DNA of 28,041 nt from Candidatus Aquidulcis frankliniae (GTDB lineage: Bacteria; Chloroflexota; Limnocylindria; Limnocylindrales; Limnocylindraceae), in assembly GCA_009925905.1 (NCBI GenBank), contig RFPZ01000006.1, forward strand, positions 1 through 28,041. Direction: 5' to 3'. Numbering within the stretch: position 1 is the stretch's first letter; the number at the start of each line of letters is the position of its first letter. The notes below the pieces were generated by a model. That model was not told the DNA's origin. It did no database searches and was given only the letters and a program-made list of their open reading frames with translations. Shown here piece after piece: positions 1 through 6,928 of this stretch. The position numbers and the translations under genes are program-made.

Positions 1-155
1 GCAGGAGCCTTCTTGGCTACGGCCTTCTTGGCGGTGCGCTTCTTGCGCTTCGCTGGGGCCTTCTTAGCGACGGCCTTCTTCGCGACTCGCTTCTTCGCGA
101 CCTTCTTGGCAGCAGGCTTGCGCTTCGCAGCGGCCTTTCGCTTCTTTACAGCCAT
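1..155 (-). CDS. Histone-H1-like lysine/alanine-rich DNA-binding protein (5' part, runs off the window)
   Basis: Read on the minus strand from an ATG at 155-153, the first 51 codons are almost only Lys, Ala, Arg, Val and Pro. They are arranged in degenerate repeats of the type AVAKKAPAKR and KKVAKKRVAKK. This composition is typical of bacterial histone-H1-like tails that bind DNA non-specifically and compact the nucleoid. No globular domain is visible in the part present, so the protein could be a short free-standing tail or the N terminus of a larger protein. A good Shine-Dalgarno (GGAGG at 167-163) sits 7 bases before the ATG, so this is a leadered gene. The open frame continues past the left edge. 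The repeats look genuinely coding because they keep the Lys-Ala pattern in only one frame. Ribosomal or initiation-factor proteins with Lys/Ala-rich extensions are an alternative. Confidence 0.72.
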   Translation of the reverse strand, partial: MAVKKRKAAAKRKPAAKKVAKKRVAKKAVAKKAPAKRKKRTAKKAVAKKAP

Positions 156-568
156 GTGTGTACCTCCACTCTGACAAGCCCGGACTTCGGACCGTCATAA
201 CTCCACCCCATTGTTGGGGCTTGTGGAAAACTAAAACACAATGTGGATAACTGCAAGCGTGAAATTTCGATTTCGTGCGAAAAACCTCCATCCGACGGCA
301 CCCCATTGAGCTGCTGATGCCCGGTTGCGGGGTGTACTGACGCCTAGCGCGGGGCAAATCCCCTTTTGGTGGGGGGTATTTCGTGCGGAATCCGCACTCT
401 GAGCCGCTCAGATGCGCGCAGAGGCCCCTCTTGCCGCCGCGGCACGCAAATCTTGTGCGTATGGGGTGAAGTTGTGCGTGTTTTGGCGCTATCACGCCGC
501 TTCGTGGCGCATTTCCCGCTCTACGGCGACGCAATGGGCCATGGTTTTCTCGTTGGAATTTGGCTTTC
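156..568. other. Gene-free region with AT-rich island and short repeats
   Basis: No convincing protein gene lies between the histone-like gene and the aromatic operon promoter. The open frames here have arginine- and serine-rich shadow composition. The segment around 220-285 is clearly AT-richer than its surroundings and carries two DnaA-box-like 9-mers. Further right are an inverted repeat TTTCGTGCGAAA (271-282), a 7-base-arm palindrome at 383-397 (GTGCGGA-a-TCCGCAC), and a directly repeated TTGTGCGTRT (453-462 and 472-481). The region must also hold the histone-like gene promoter, which I could not place with confidence. Confidence 0.6.
222..250. promoter_or_regulatory. Pair of DnaA-box-like 9-mers, helically phased
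   Basis: TGTGGATAA at 242-250 is the exact reverse complement of the classical DnaA box TTATCCACA. TGTGGAAAA at 222-230 is the common one-mismatch form (TTTTCCACA). Both have the same orientation, start 20 bases apart (about two helical turns) and lie in the AT-rich island. They sit upstream of the histone-like gene and could serve a replication origin fragment, a DnaA-regulated promoter or a DnaA titration site. With only two boxes seen and no dnaA, dnaN or rpmH in the window, an origin is not established. Confidence 0.45.
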
Positions 569-597
569 TTGACCCATGGCGCGCGCCGCCGTAGAGT
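569..597 (+). promoter_or_regulatory. Sigma70-type promoter of the aromatic operon
   Basis: TTGACC (569-574) and TAGAGT (592-597) are separated by exactly 17 bases, a good housekeeping promoter. The predicted transcription start, 6-8 bases after the -10, coincides with the A of the leader-peptide ATG at 604. The mRNA would therefore begin at or within a base or so of that start codon. Confidence 0.65.
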
Positions 598-603
598 TTG
601 GGC

Positions 604-639
604 ATGGTGAACCGCTTCTTCTTTCGATACCCGGCATGA
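604..639 (+). CDS. Aromatic leader peptide, 11 codons, Phe/Tyr control codons
   Basis: The ATG at 604 opens an 11-codon frame reading MVNRFFFRYPA followed by TGA at 637-639. Three consecutive Phe codons (616-624) and a Tyr codon (628-630) sit directly before a hairpin-rich stretch and a terminator-like structure, upstream of a Phe/Tyr-pathway first enzyme. This is the layout of a ribosome-mediated attenuator such as those of pheA and pheST in enterics, where stalling at scarce Phe- or Tyr-tRNA allows read-through. There is no Shine-Dalgarno. The predicted transcription start falls on the ATG itself, so translation would be leaderless. Absence of Trp codons suggests sensing of Phe and Tyr rather than Trp. 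The call rests on position and codon content, not on homology. Confidence 0.6.
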   Translation: MVNRFFFRYPA

Positions 640-717
640 CCAGCCCAGGCGCGTAAGCGTCTGACCGGCGGTCCTGCCGGGATGTGAGCAGAGGGAAGAC
701 CTCTGCTCTTTTCTTTT
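638..717 (+). terminator. Attenuator: alternative hairpins and intrinsic terminator in the aroF leader
   Basis: The terminator is GAGCAGAGG (686-694), a 5-base loop, then CCTCTGCTC (700-708). This is a perfect 9-bp stem followed by TTTTCTTTT (709-717). Upstream, several mutually exclusive pairings can be drawn. They are AGGCGC/GCGTCT (647-652 with 657-662), GACC(A)GCC/GGCGGTC (638-645 with 667-673), and CCGGC/GCCGG (665-669 with 676-680). CTGC (674-677) can also pair with GCAG (688-691) of the terminator, giving a short candidate antiterminator contact. A 9-bp complement also exists between the Phe-codon region (611-619) and 723-731, beyond the terminator. I cannot compute which folds win. 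Confidence 0.6.
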
Positions 718-764
718 CCCCCAGAAGCGGTGTCAGGAAGTCCGCCAAGCGAGTGGAGTGACCA

Positions 765-1811
765 ATGTTTGTACGAATCAATCAGTCGGCAACTGCTGAA
801 CAGATCGCGGCGGTACGCAGTCGTGCCACTGAGGCGGGTCTCGCCGTCTATGACGAGTCCTCGGCCGGCGGTTTGACCCTTGCCCTACTCGGCCCGAAGG
901 GCTTTGACGAGAAGCTAGGCAACGAATTCGTTGCAATGGCAGGCGTTGCCTCCGTGGCGCGCCCAACTCGCGCCTATCGACTGAGCTCGCAGGAGTTCCG
1001 TGAAGAGCCAACCATCGTAAAAGTGCGCGACGCAGTGATTGGCGGCGGCTCACTCACGTTGATGGCGGGGCCATGTTCGATTGAGTCGCGCGAACAACTC
1101 TTCGAGGTTGCGGCTGGTGTTGCCGCTGCGGGGGCAACGCTCCTGCGTGGAGGAGCCTTCAAGCCACGCACCTCGCCGTACGCCTTCCAAGGTCTCGGCC
1201 TCGAAGGGCTGCGCCTCCTAGCCGAAGCGCGCGAGCGCACCGGACTTCCGATCATTACGGAGGTGATGGAGCCGGCACAAGTCGACATGGTCGCTGAGTT
1301 CGCTGACGTGCTGCAGATTGGTACACGGAACATGCAGAACTTCTCGCTGCTGAATGCGGTGGGTCGCACCCGCATGCCGGTGATGCTGAAGCGCGGCCTT
1401 TCGGGCACGATCGAAGAGTGGCTCCTTGCCGCCGAGTACATCCTTGCTGCGGGGAACCGCCAGGTAATCCTCTGCGAGCGCGGCATCCGCACCTTTGAGA
1501 CGGCAGCGCGCAACACGCTCGACCTGAACGCCGTGCCGATCTTGCGCCGACTTACGCATCTTCCCGTCATTGTTGACCCGAGCCATGCGACCGGAAAACG
1601 TTGGATGGTTGCGCCGATGTCGTACGCCGGCGTTGCCGCTGGTGCCGACGGGATCATGGTCGAGGTGCACCCGAAGCCTGAAGAGGCCTGGTCAGACGGC
1701 GAGCAGTCCCTCACCCTGCCGATGTTCTCGCGCCTTGCGGGCGAGCTCCGAACGATTCATTCAGTCGTCTCGCCAATGCACGCGAATCCGGGCGAGGCCT
1801 CGGGGCGATGA
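765..1811 (+). CDS. aroF: 3-deoxy-7-phosphoheptulonate (DAHP) synthase, type I-beta with N-terminal regulatory domain
   Basis: Condenses phosphoenolpyruvate and erythrose 4-phosphate, the committed step of the shikimate pathway, in the cytoplasm. The 348-residue length fits the I-beta (KDO8P-synthase-like) form with an N-terminal ferredoxin-like domain (about residues 1-70), as in Thermotoga. That domain gives feedback inhibition by Tyr and Phe. Catalytic barrel motifs are GPCSIES (102-108), KPRTSPY (133-139), GTRNMQNF (186-193), LKRG (208-211), CERGIRTFE (237-245) and DPSH (271-274). The four expected metal ligands are Cys104, His274, Glu300 and Asp311. The start is supported by GGAG at 755-758, 6 bases before the ATG. 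It is the first structural gene of the operon and lies just after the attenuator. Its stop overlaps the aroA start by 4 bases (ATGA). Confidence 0.95.
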   Translation: MFVRINQSATAEQIAAVRSRATEAGLAVYDESSAGGLTLALLGPKGFDEKLGNEFVAMAGVASVARPTRAYRLSSQEFREEPTIVKVRDAVIGGGSLTLMAGPCSIESREQLFEVAAGVAAAGATLLRGGAFKPRTSPYAFQGLGLEGLRLLAEARERTGLPIITEVMEPAQVDMVAEFADVLQIGTRNMQNFSLLNAVGRTRMPVMLKRGLSGTIEEWLLAAEYILAAGNRQVILCERGIRTFETAARNTLDLNAVPILRRLTHLPVIVDPSHATGKRWMVAPMSYAGVAAGADGIMVEVHPKPEEAWSDGEQSLTLPMFSRLAGELRTIHSVVSPMHANPGEASGR

Positions 1812-3124
1812 GCGATCGTCTGCGCGGCGAGCTGCGCCTACCCGGCGACAAGTCGATGAGCCATCGCGCGCTCCTCTACGCCGCGCTCGCTGATGGCGAG
1901 ACGCTCGTGGTTGGCGCTGGCGACGGTCATGACGTGCGTTCGACGGCAGGCATCGTTGCCGCGCTCGGCGCTTCGGTGTCGCGCGAAGCGACTCAGCCAG
2001 GCGATTCGCCAGGCACTGCACGGTGGCGTGTGCGCTCTGGCGGTCGTGCTTCATTGCGTGCGGCTGCTGTGCCGCTCGACTGCGGCAACTCGGGAACCTC
2101 GATGCGACTTGGCGCGGGCCTCGTTGCAGGCGTACCTGGTGTGCACACGTTGACGGGCGACGCATCACTACAGAGTCGACCAATGGCGCGAGTGCTTGAG
2201 CCCCTCGCCGCGATGGGTGCGGGGGTGAGCGGGTCGGGCGAGGCAGGCACGCGTGCGCCACTCACCATTACAGCTGGTGCCCTTCGCGGTATTGCATGGT
2301 CGCCCCCCACGCCAAGCGCACAGGTAAAGGGATGCGTGCTGCTGGCTGCGTTAGCGGCAACGGGCGAGAGCACCTATAGCGAGGCGGTCGCCACACGCGA
2401 TCACTCCGAACGCATGCTGGTAGCGCGTGGCGCGGCGCTGCGAACCTCTCGAGATGCGACCGGAACGACGGTTTCCATCGCCCCGGGCGAGCTTGCTGCC
2501 CTCCCGCTAGTCACGATTCCAGGTGATCCGTCGTCGGCCACCTTCTGGCTCGTGGCGGGGAGCCTTCACCCTGACGCCGATCTGCTCATTCGCGGCGTCT
2601 CGCTGAACCCCACCCGACGCCACGCCATTGATCTGTTGAAGCGTATGGGCGCCCGTATCGACGAGTTTCCTGCGGCCGATGACGGTTCGGGCGAGCCGGT
2701 GGGCGACCTTCGGGTGCGCAGCGCGGCACTCCACGGCATCGATATGACGCCGACCGACGTCGCGCTGGCCATTGATGAGGTGCCAATCCTCTCGCTTGCG
2801 GCCGCCATGGCTACCGGCGCGACGAGCATTCGCGGCGCAGGCGAACTTCGCGCCAAGGAGAGCGACCGCATCGCCGGCGTTGCAGCCGGGCTTGCTGCAC
2901 TCGGCCTGACTGTTTCGGTGACGGACGACGATCTGCACTTCGTGGGCGGTGGCCGACCGGCGGCCGCTTCTACCGAATCACTTGGTGACCACCGCCTAGC
3001 GATGACGTTCGCGATTGCCGGTCTAGTCAGTGGGGTTGCCGTAACCGTTGACGACCCTGCCGCCGCAGCGGTGAGCTACCCAACCTTCTACGACGACCTG
3101 GCGCGAATTGGGGCGGCGGCATGA
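1808..3124 (+). CDS. aroA: 3-phosphoshikimate 1-carboxyvinyltransferase (EPSP synthase)
   Basis: Transfers the enolpyruvyl group of PEP to shikimate 3-phosphate, the sixth step of the pathway. At 438 residues it has the normal length for this two-domain protein. Recognisable motifs are PGDKS (12-16), GNSGTSMR (93-100), QSRPM (122-126), SAQVKG (170-175), TRDHSERML (196-204), GDPSSATF, the catalytic-Asp region IDEVPIL, KESDRI and GDHRLAM. The GNSGT and SAQVKG wording resembles the Bacillus-like branch more than the enteric GNAGTAMR form. I do not infer glyphosate tolerance from this. ATGA overlaps at both ends couple it translationally to aroF and aroE. Confidence 0.95.
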   Translation: MSDRLRGELRLPGDKSMSHRALLYAALADGETLVVGAGDGHDVRSTAGIVAALGASVSREATQPGDSPGTARWRVRSGGRASLRAAAVPLDCGNSGTSMRLGAGLVAGVPGVHTLTGDASLQSRPMARVLEPLAAMGAGVSGSGEAGTRAPLTITAGALRGIAWSPPTPSAQVKGCVLLAALAATGESTYSEAVATRDHSERMLVARGAALRTSRDATGTTVSIAPGELAALPLVTIPGDPSSATFWLVAGSLHPDADLLIRGVSLNPTRRHAIDLLKRMGARIDEFPAADDGSGEPVGDLRVRSAALHGIDMTPTDVALAIDEVPILSLAAAMATGATSIRGAGELRAKESDRIAGVAAGLAALGLTVSVTDDDLHFVGGGRPAAASTESLGDHRLAMTFAIAGLVSGVAVTVDDPAAAAVSYPTFYDDLARIGAAA

Positions 3125-3978
3125 GCGGGCGACGCATTCTCTTGCTAGGCCATCCAGTGGAACACAGCCTCTCGCCCGCATTCCAACAGGCCGCGTTTGA
3201 TTCAATTGGCCTGCCAGTTCGATACGAGGCCGTAGATGTTGCACCCGCTGACCTTGCCCGCGTCGTTGCTGAGCTGCGAGCCGACCCCCTGGTGATGGGC
3301 GCGAATGTGACGGTGCCGCACAAGGAGAAGATCGCACCGCTCCTCGATTCGCTGACCGATGACGCCGTGCAGATTGGCGCGGTGAACACCATCACGCGCG
3401 CAGGGAGCCGACTTGTTGGTCGCAACACCGACGCTGCAGGCTTCCGCGGCGCGCTCGACGGCCTGCTTGATGGTCGCCGCACCCCGCGTCACGCACTCAT
3501 CCTCGGGGCCGGCGGCGCAGCGAAGGCGGCGATCGCGGCGCTCGTGACTGCTGGCGTTGCACAGATTTCGATTGCCAATCGCCATTTGGCCCGTGCCGAG
3601 CGACTTGTTGCTGAAGTGCGCAAGTCGTCGCCACACCTCACCGTGCGCGCCGCTCCATGGCACGAAGGGCTCCTGGTCGAAGAGGCGCAGATTGCTGGAA
3701 TCGTGGTGCACGCCACCACCCTCGGCCTCAACGACGGCGCGCTGCCACTCCCAGCGGCGGCCTTCAGCGCCGGGCAGTTCGTGATCGACGTGGTCTACGC
3801 GCCAGGTGAGACGGCGCTGGTCCGCGCGGCACGCGCCGCGGGCGCCGAAGCAATCGATGGACGTGAGATGTTGCTGCTGCAGGGTGCGGCGGCATTTGAA
3901 CTGTGGACCGGGCGACCGGCTCCATTAGAGGTGATGCGCGCTGCGCTCGACGCAGCGGCGGGTCACGCGCAGAAGTAA
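3121..3978 (+). CDS. aroE: Shikimate 5-dehydrogenase
   Basis: Reduces 3-dehydroshikimate to shikimate with NADPH, the fourth step. The protein has 285 residues. The substrate-binding domain shows HSLSP (15-19) and the catalytic Lys68 in NVTVPHKEK. Asp104 in NTDAAGF is the partner of the catalytic lysine. The Rossmann domain has GAGGAA (129-134) and an NR pair (153-154) typical of NADPH-preferring enzymes. The C terminus keeps the MLLLQGAAAFELWTG block common to AroE proteins. It starts in a 4-base overlap with aroA. The downstream aroC has its own Shine-Dalgarno in the 11-base gap that follows. Confidence 0.95.
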   Translation: MSGRRILLLGHPVEHSLSPAFQQAAFDSIGLPVRYEAVDVAPADLARVVAELRADPLVMGANVTVPHKEKIAPLLDSLTDDAVQIGAVNTITRAGSRLVGRNTDAAGFRGALDGLLDGRRTPRHALILGAGGAAKAAIAALVTAGVAQISIANRHLARAERLVAEVRKSSPHLTVRAAPWHEGLLVEEAQIAGIVVHATTLGLNDGALPLPAAAFSAGQFVIDVVYAPGETALVRAARAAGAEAIDGREMLLLQGAAAFELWTGRPAPLEVMRAALDAAAGHAQK

Positions 3979-3989
3979 GGGGGAAGATC

Positions 3990-5246
3990 ATGGTCTTTCG
4001 ATTCTTGACCGCAGGTGAATCACACGGACCAGAACTCGGCGTCATCGTTGAAGGAATGCCAGCGGGTGTGCCGCTCACCGAAGCCGCCCTTGAGATCGAT
4101 ATGCGCCGACGCCAGGGTGGTTATGGCCGTGGCGCCCGTCAAACGATTGAGCAGGACCGCGCGCGGATTCGCAGCGGCGTGCGTCACGGCGAAACGCTTG
4201 GCTCCCCCATCTTTCTGCTAATTGATAATCGCGACTGGGAGAACTGGACGAGCGTGATGCAGGTCGCACCACTCAGCGCCGACGAGGCCGCGGCCCTTGC
4301 CGCTGCCGCGGCAGAGGGAACGAAGCGTGCGATCCCGGTCACCCGCGTTCGCCCAGGACACGCGGACCTTGCTGGCGCACTGAAGTACGGATTCGATGAC
4401 GTGCGCAACGTGTTGGAGCGCGCCTCGGCGCGCGAGACGGCGGCGCGTGTTGCCGCTGGTGGCGTGGCCAAGGCGCTCTTGAACGCGCTCGGCATTGAGA
4501 TCTGGTCGTTCACCGCCGAGGTTGGCGGTGTGGCAGTGGATCCGGCGAATTGCACGCGTACCCGCGACGAGGCAGAGGCGAGCCCGCTGCGCTGCCCAGA
4601 CCCCGCCGCAGAGGAGCGCATGGTGGCGCGCATCGATGAAGCACGCGAGGCCGGGAATACGGTCGGTGGCATCTTTGAAGTTGTCGTGAAGGGACTTCCG
4701 ATGGGGCTCGGCTCCTACGTGCACTGGGATCGTCGGCTTGACACCGCACTCGCAGCAGCGATCGCCAGCATTCAAAGCGTGAAGGGTGTGGAGTTTGGCC
4801 TCGGTTTTGAACAGACGCGCATCTTCGGCTCCGAAGTGCACGACGTGATCGAAGGTCGGTCCCCCGACGGCAGCTGGGTGCACCGCACCAATCGCGCTGG
4901 CGGTCTGACTGGTGGAGTCTCAAACGGCGAGCCGATCGTGGTGCGTGGCGCAGTGAAGCCGATCAGCACCTTAGCGAGACCACTCCCATCCGCCGATCTC
5001 ATCACTGGCGAAAAGGTGGAGAAGGCGCACTACGAGCGCTCCGACATCAGTGTTGTGCCAGCGGCTGGCGTGATTGGCGAGGCGATGGTCGCCCTCGCGA
5101 TCGTTCCGTTCCTGCTCGAGAAGACGGGTGGCGACTCGCTCACCGAGATTCAAACGAACCTCGCCGCCCTTCGCGCGCGATCTGCAGCTCCGCGCACCGC
5201 CCCATCGGCGGGCGGCACCAGCGCCGGTTCTGGCGGCGACGACTAA
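3990..5246 (+). CDS. aroC: Chorismate synthase
   Basis: Eliminates phosphate from EPSP to give chorismate, using reduced FMN. It has 418 residues from the ATG at 3990. I chose this start because the N terminus MVFRFLTAGESHG matches the family and a strong GGGGGA stands about 6 bases upstream. The frame is open further upstream into aroE, but that extension does not belong to the family. Signature segments are the N-terminal SHG, RRRQGGYGRGARQ, RSGVRHGETLGSPI, RPGHADL, the DVRNVLERASARETAAR stretch, and the GLTGGVSNGEPI and RSDISVVPAAGVIGEAM blocks. The C-terminal 30 residues are Ala/Pro/Gly/Ser-rich and likely disordered, a small extension over the family. The next gene begins 6 bases later. 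Confidence 0.95.
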   Translation: MVFRFLTAGESHGPELGVIVEGMPAGVPLTEAALEIDMRRRQGGYGRGARQTIEQDRARIRSGVRHGETLGSPIFLLIDNRDWENWTSVMQVAPLSADEAAALAAAAAEGTKRAIPVTRVRPGHADLAGALKYGFDDVRNVLERASARETAARVAAGGVAKALLNALGIEIWSFTAEVGGVAVDPANCTRTRDEAEASPLRCPDPAAEERMVARIDEAREAGNTVGGIFEVVVKGLPMGLGSYVHWDRRLDTALAAAIASIQSVKGVEFGLGFEQTRIFGSEVHDVIEGRSPDGSWVHRTNRAGGLTGGVSNGEPIVVRGAVKPISTLARPLPSADLITGEKVEKAHYERSDISVVPAAGVIGEAMVALAIVPFLLEKTGGDSLTEIQTNLAALRARSAAPRTAPSAGGTSAGSGGDD

Positions 5247-5252
5247 GTTGCG

Positions 5253-6920
5253 ATGACCGCCCCACGTGATCTCGCTCTCGTTGGACTCCCCGGAGTTGGG
5301 AAGAGTTCGCTCGGTAAGCGCCTCGCAGCAAAGCTCGGCGTCCCGTTCCTCGATACCGACCGCGCGGTGATTGCAGAGACCGGCATCAAGAACGACAGCG
5401 TGGCGTTGATCTTCGAACGCGAAGGCGAGGCAGGATTCCGACTGCGCGAACGACAGCTGATCGCCTCGCTCGTCTCCCCTGAACCGCCAGCAGGATCGAT
5501 CGGCGCCGAGCTTGGCATTGGTCGCGTCGTGGCGCTCGGTGGCGGCGCGGCAGCTGACCCACGTAGTCGTTGGGCACTCCGAGACCGAGCAATTCTCTTC
5601 TGGCTCGACGCCCCCGACAACTCAATAGCTCGACGTTTGCGCACGGCGCGCGTCATTCGCCCACTCATGAATCATGCCGACCCGGTGGCCACCCTTGAAC
5701 GTCTTCGTGAAGATCGCGAGCGCTTCTACCGACCTGGGCTGCATCTGCGCAGTTCACGCAGTCCAGGCTCACTCGCCGATGAGGCCATCGCACTCCTTCG
5801 AACGTCCATGCCATCAACCCGTCCGCTAGTGGACGCCAAAACTGTCTCTGGTCGCTGGCTGGTAGGCGACGGGATTGCCGTTGACGCTCTACGCGCTCTG
5901 TTGGCCGAACGCGGCCTCTCTCGAATGGTGCTCGCCACTGAGCCGAATGCGGCACGCGCCTTTGCCAACGGCCTGCGCGATGCGCTGATCGCCGCTGGCA
6001 CCACGGTAATTCCGCTCGAGCTACCGAGTGGCGAGGCGGCGAAGGAGTTGCACGAGATTGGCGCTGCAGCACAGCGACTCGCCAACGCTGGCGTGGAGCG
6101 TCGCGATCTCATTGTTGCCGTCGGCGGTGGTGCTCTTACCGACGCCGCTGGCCTCCTCGCCGCCCTCTACCTTCGCGGCGTCGCCTGGATCGCCGTACCC
6201 ACCACCCTCGCCGCGCAGGTGGATGCATCACTCGGCGGTAAGACGGGTGTTGACCTGCCAGAGGGGAAGAATCTCGTAGGCGCGTTCCATCAGCCGCAGG
6301 CGGTGATCGCTGATCTTGTGGCGCTGCGCACCCTGCCGGTTCGTGAACTGATCGCCGCATCTGCAGAGGCGGTCAAGATTGCGCTACTCGGTGATCCGCG
6401 CCTCTTCACCGTGCTTGAAGATGCTGCCTCCCGACTGAGGGCTGGAGATCCGACACTGCACGACGACGGCACCCTTGCCGAAATCGTGGAGCGCGCCGGT
6501 TGGTGGAAGTGCCGCGTCGTTGCGGCCGACGAGCGCGAGTCGGGCGAACGCATGAGCCTCAACCTCGGGCACACTCTCGGTCACGCTCTCGAACAGGCGG
6601 TCGGCTACCAGAACTTGTTGCATGGCGAGGCGGTCGGCTACGGCTTGCGCGCCGCGCTGCAGATTGGTCTCGAGCTGGGTGTGACCCCCGCGGCACTGGC
6701 TGCGCGCGGGACCGCGCTCCTGGATGCGCTCGGGCTCGGGGTTACCCCGCGCAGCGAGCCTGTCTCGGCGCTGTTGGCTGCCGCAGGTCGCGACAAGAAA
6801 GTCGCCGAAGCAAAGGTTCGCTGGGTCCTCGCCAGTGACGGCGGCTACGTCATTCGCAACGACGTTCCTGCTAGCCTCGTAGAGCGAGCGGCGGCCACCA
6901 TGTTGGCCGGCGCAAAGTAG
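5253..6920 (+). CDS. aroKB: Fused shikimate kinase / 3-dehydroquinate synthase
   Basis: A single 555-residue frame joins two pathway enzymes, steps five and two. Residues 1-185 are shikimate kinase: Walker A GLPGVGKSS (11-19), DTD (34-36) for magnesium and shikimate, GFRLRE near 61-66, GGG (97-99) and the lid arginine in RPL (136-138). Residues from about 190 are dehydroquinate synthase: GGGALTD (291-297), PTTL (316-319), DASLGGKTG (324-332), and zinc-ligand positions around Glu372, His440/His444 (LGHTLGHAL) and His457. The same domain order is known in Thermotoga. Fusion fixes the two enzymes at equal amounts although their steps are not consecutive. No frame break or internal start with a ribosome site was seen at the junction. 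The ribosome site before its own ATG is weak, so translational coupling to aroC is likely. Confidence 0.94.
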   Translation: MTAPRDLALVGLPGVGKSSLGKRLAAKLGVPFLDTDRAVIAETGIKNDSVALIFEREGEAGFRLRERQLIASLVSPEPPAGSIGAELGIGRVVALGGGAAADPRSRWALRDRAILFWLDAPDNSIARRLRTARVIRPLMNHADPVATLERLREDRERFYRPGLHLRSSRSPGSLADEAIALLRTSMPSTRPLVDAKTVSGRWLVGDGIAVDALRALLAERGLSRMVLATEPNAARAFANGLRDALIAAGTTVIPLELPSGEAAKELHEIGAAAQRLANAGVERRDLIVAVGGGALTDAAGLLAALYLRGVAWIAVPTTLAAQVDASLGGKTGVDLPEGKNLVGAFHQPQAVIADLVALRTLPVRELIAASAEAVKIALLGDPRLFTVLEDAASRLRAGDPTLHDDGTLAEIVERAGWWKCRVVAADERESGERMSLNLGHTLGHALEQAVGYQNLLHGEAVGYGLRAALQIGLELGVTPAALAARGTALLDALGLGVTPRSEPVSALLAAAGRDKKVAEAKVRWVLASDGGYVIRNDVPASLVERAAATMLAGAK

Positions 6921-6928
6921 GGGGAGCC

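Noticed and set aside
1..155. Tandem DNA repeat array or CRISPR
   Set aside because: The repetitiveness follows Lys-Ala codons in one frame with a start and a ribosome site, so it is a low-complexity protein gene.
156..568. Full replication origin
   Set aside because: Only two DnaA-like boxes and no dnaA, dnaN or rpmH gene nearby. Kept as a regulatory observation only.
640..764. T-box riboswitch in the aroF leader
   Set aside because: No AGGGTGGNACCGCG-like T-box sequence or specifier loop was found. A translated leader peptide with Phe/Tyr codons explains the terminator better.
974..1714. Minus-strand frame of 246 codons opposite aroF
   Set aside because: Ser/Arg/Ala-rich shadow of a well-conserved gene in a high-GC genome, with no motif or ribosome site.
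3903..3989. Upstream extension of aroC into aroE
   Set aside because: The family N terminus begins at the ATG 3990 with a strong ribosome site. The extra 29 codons are aroE in another frame.
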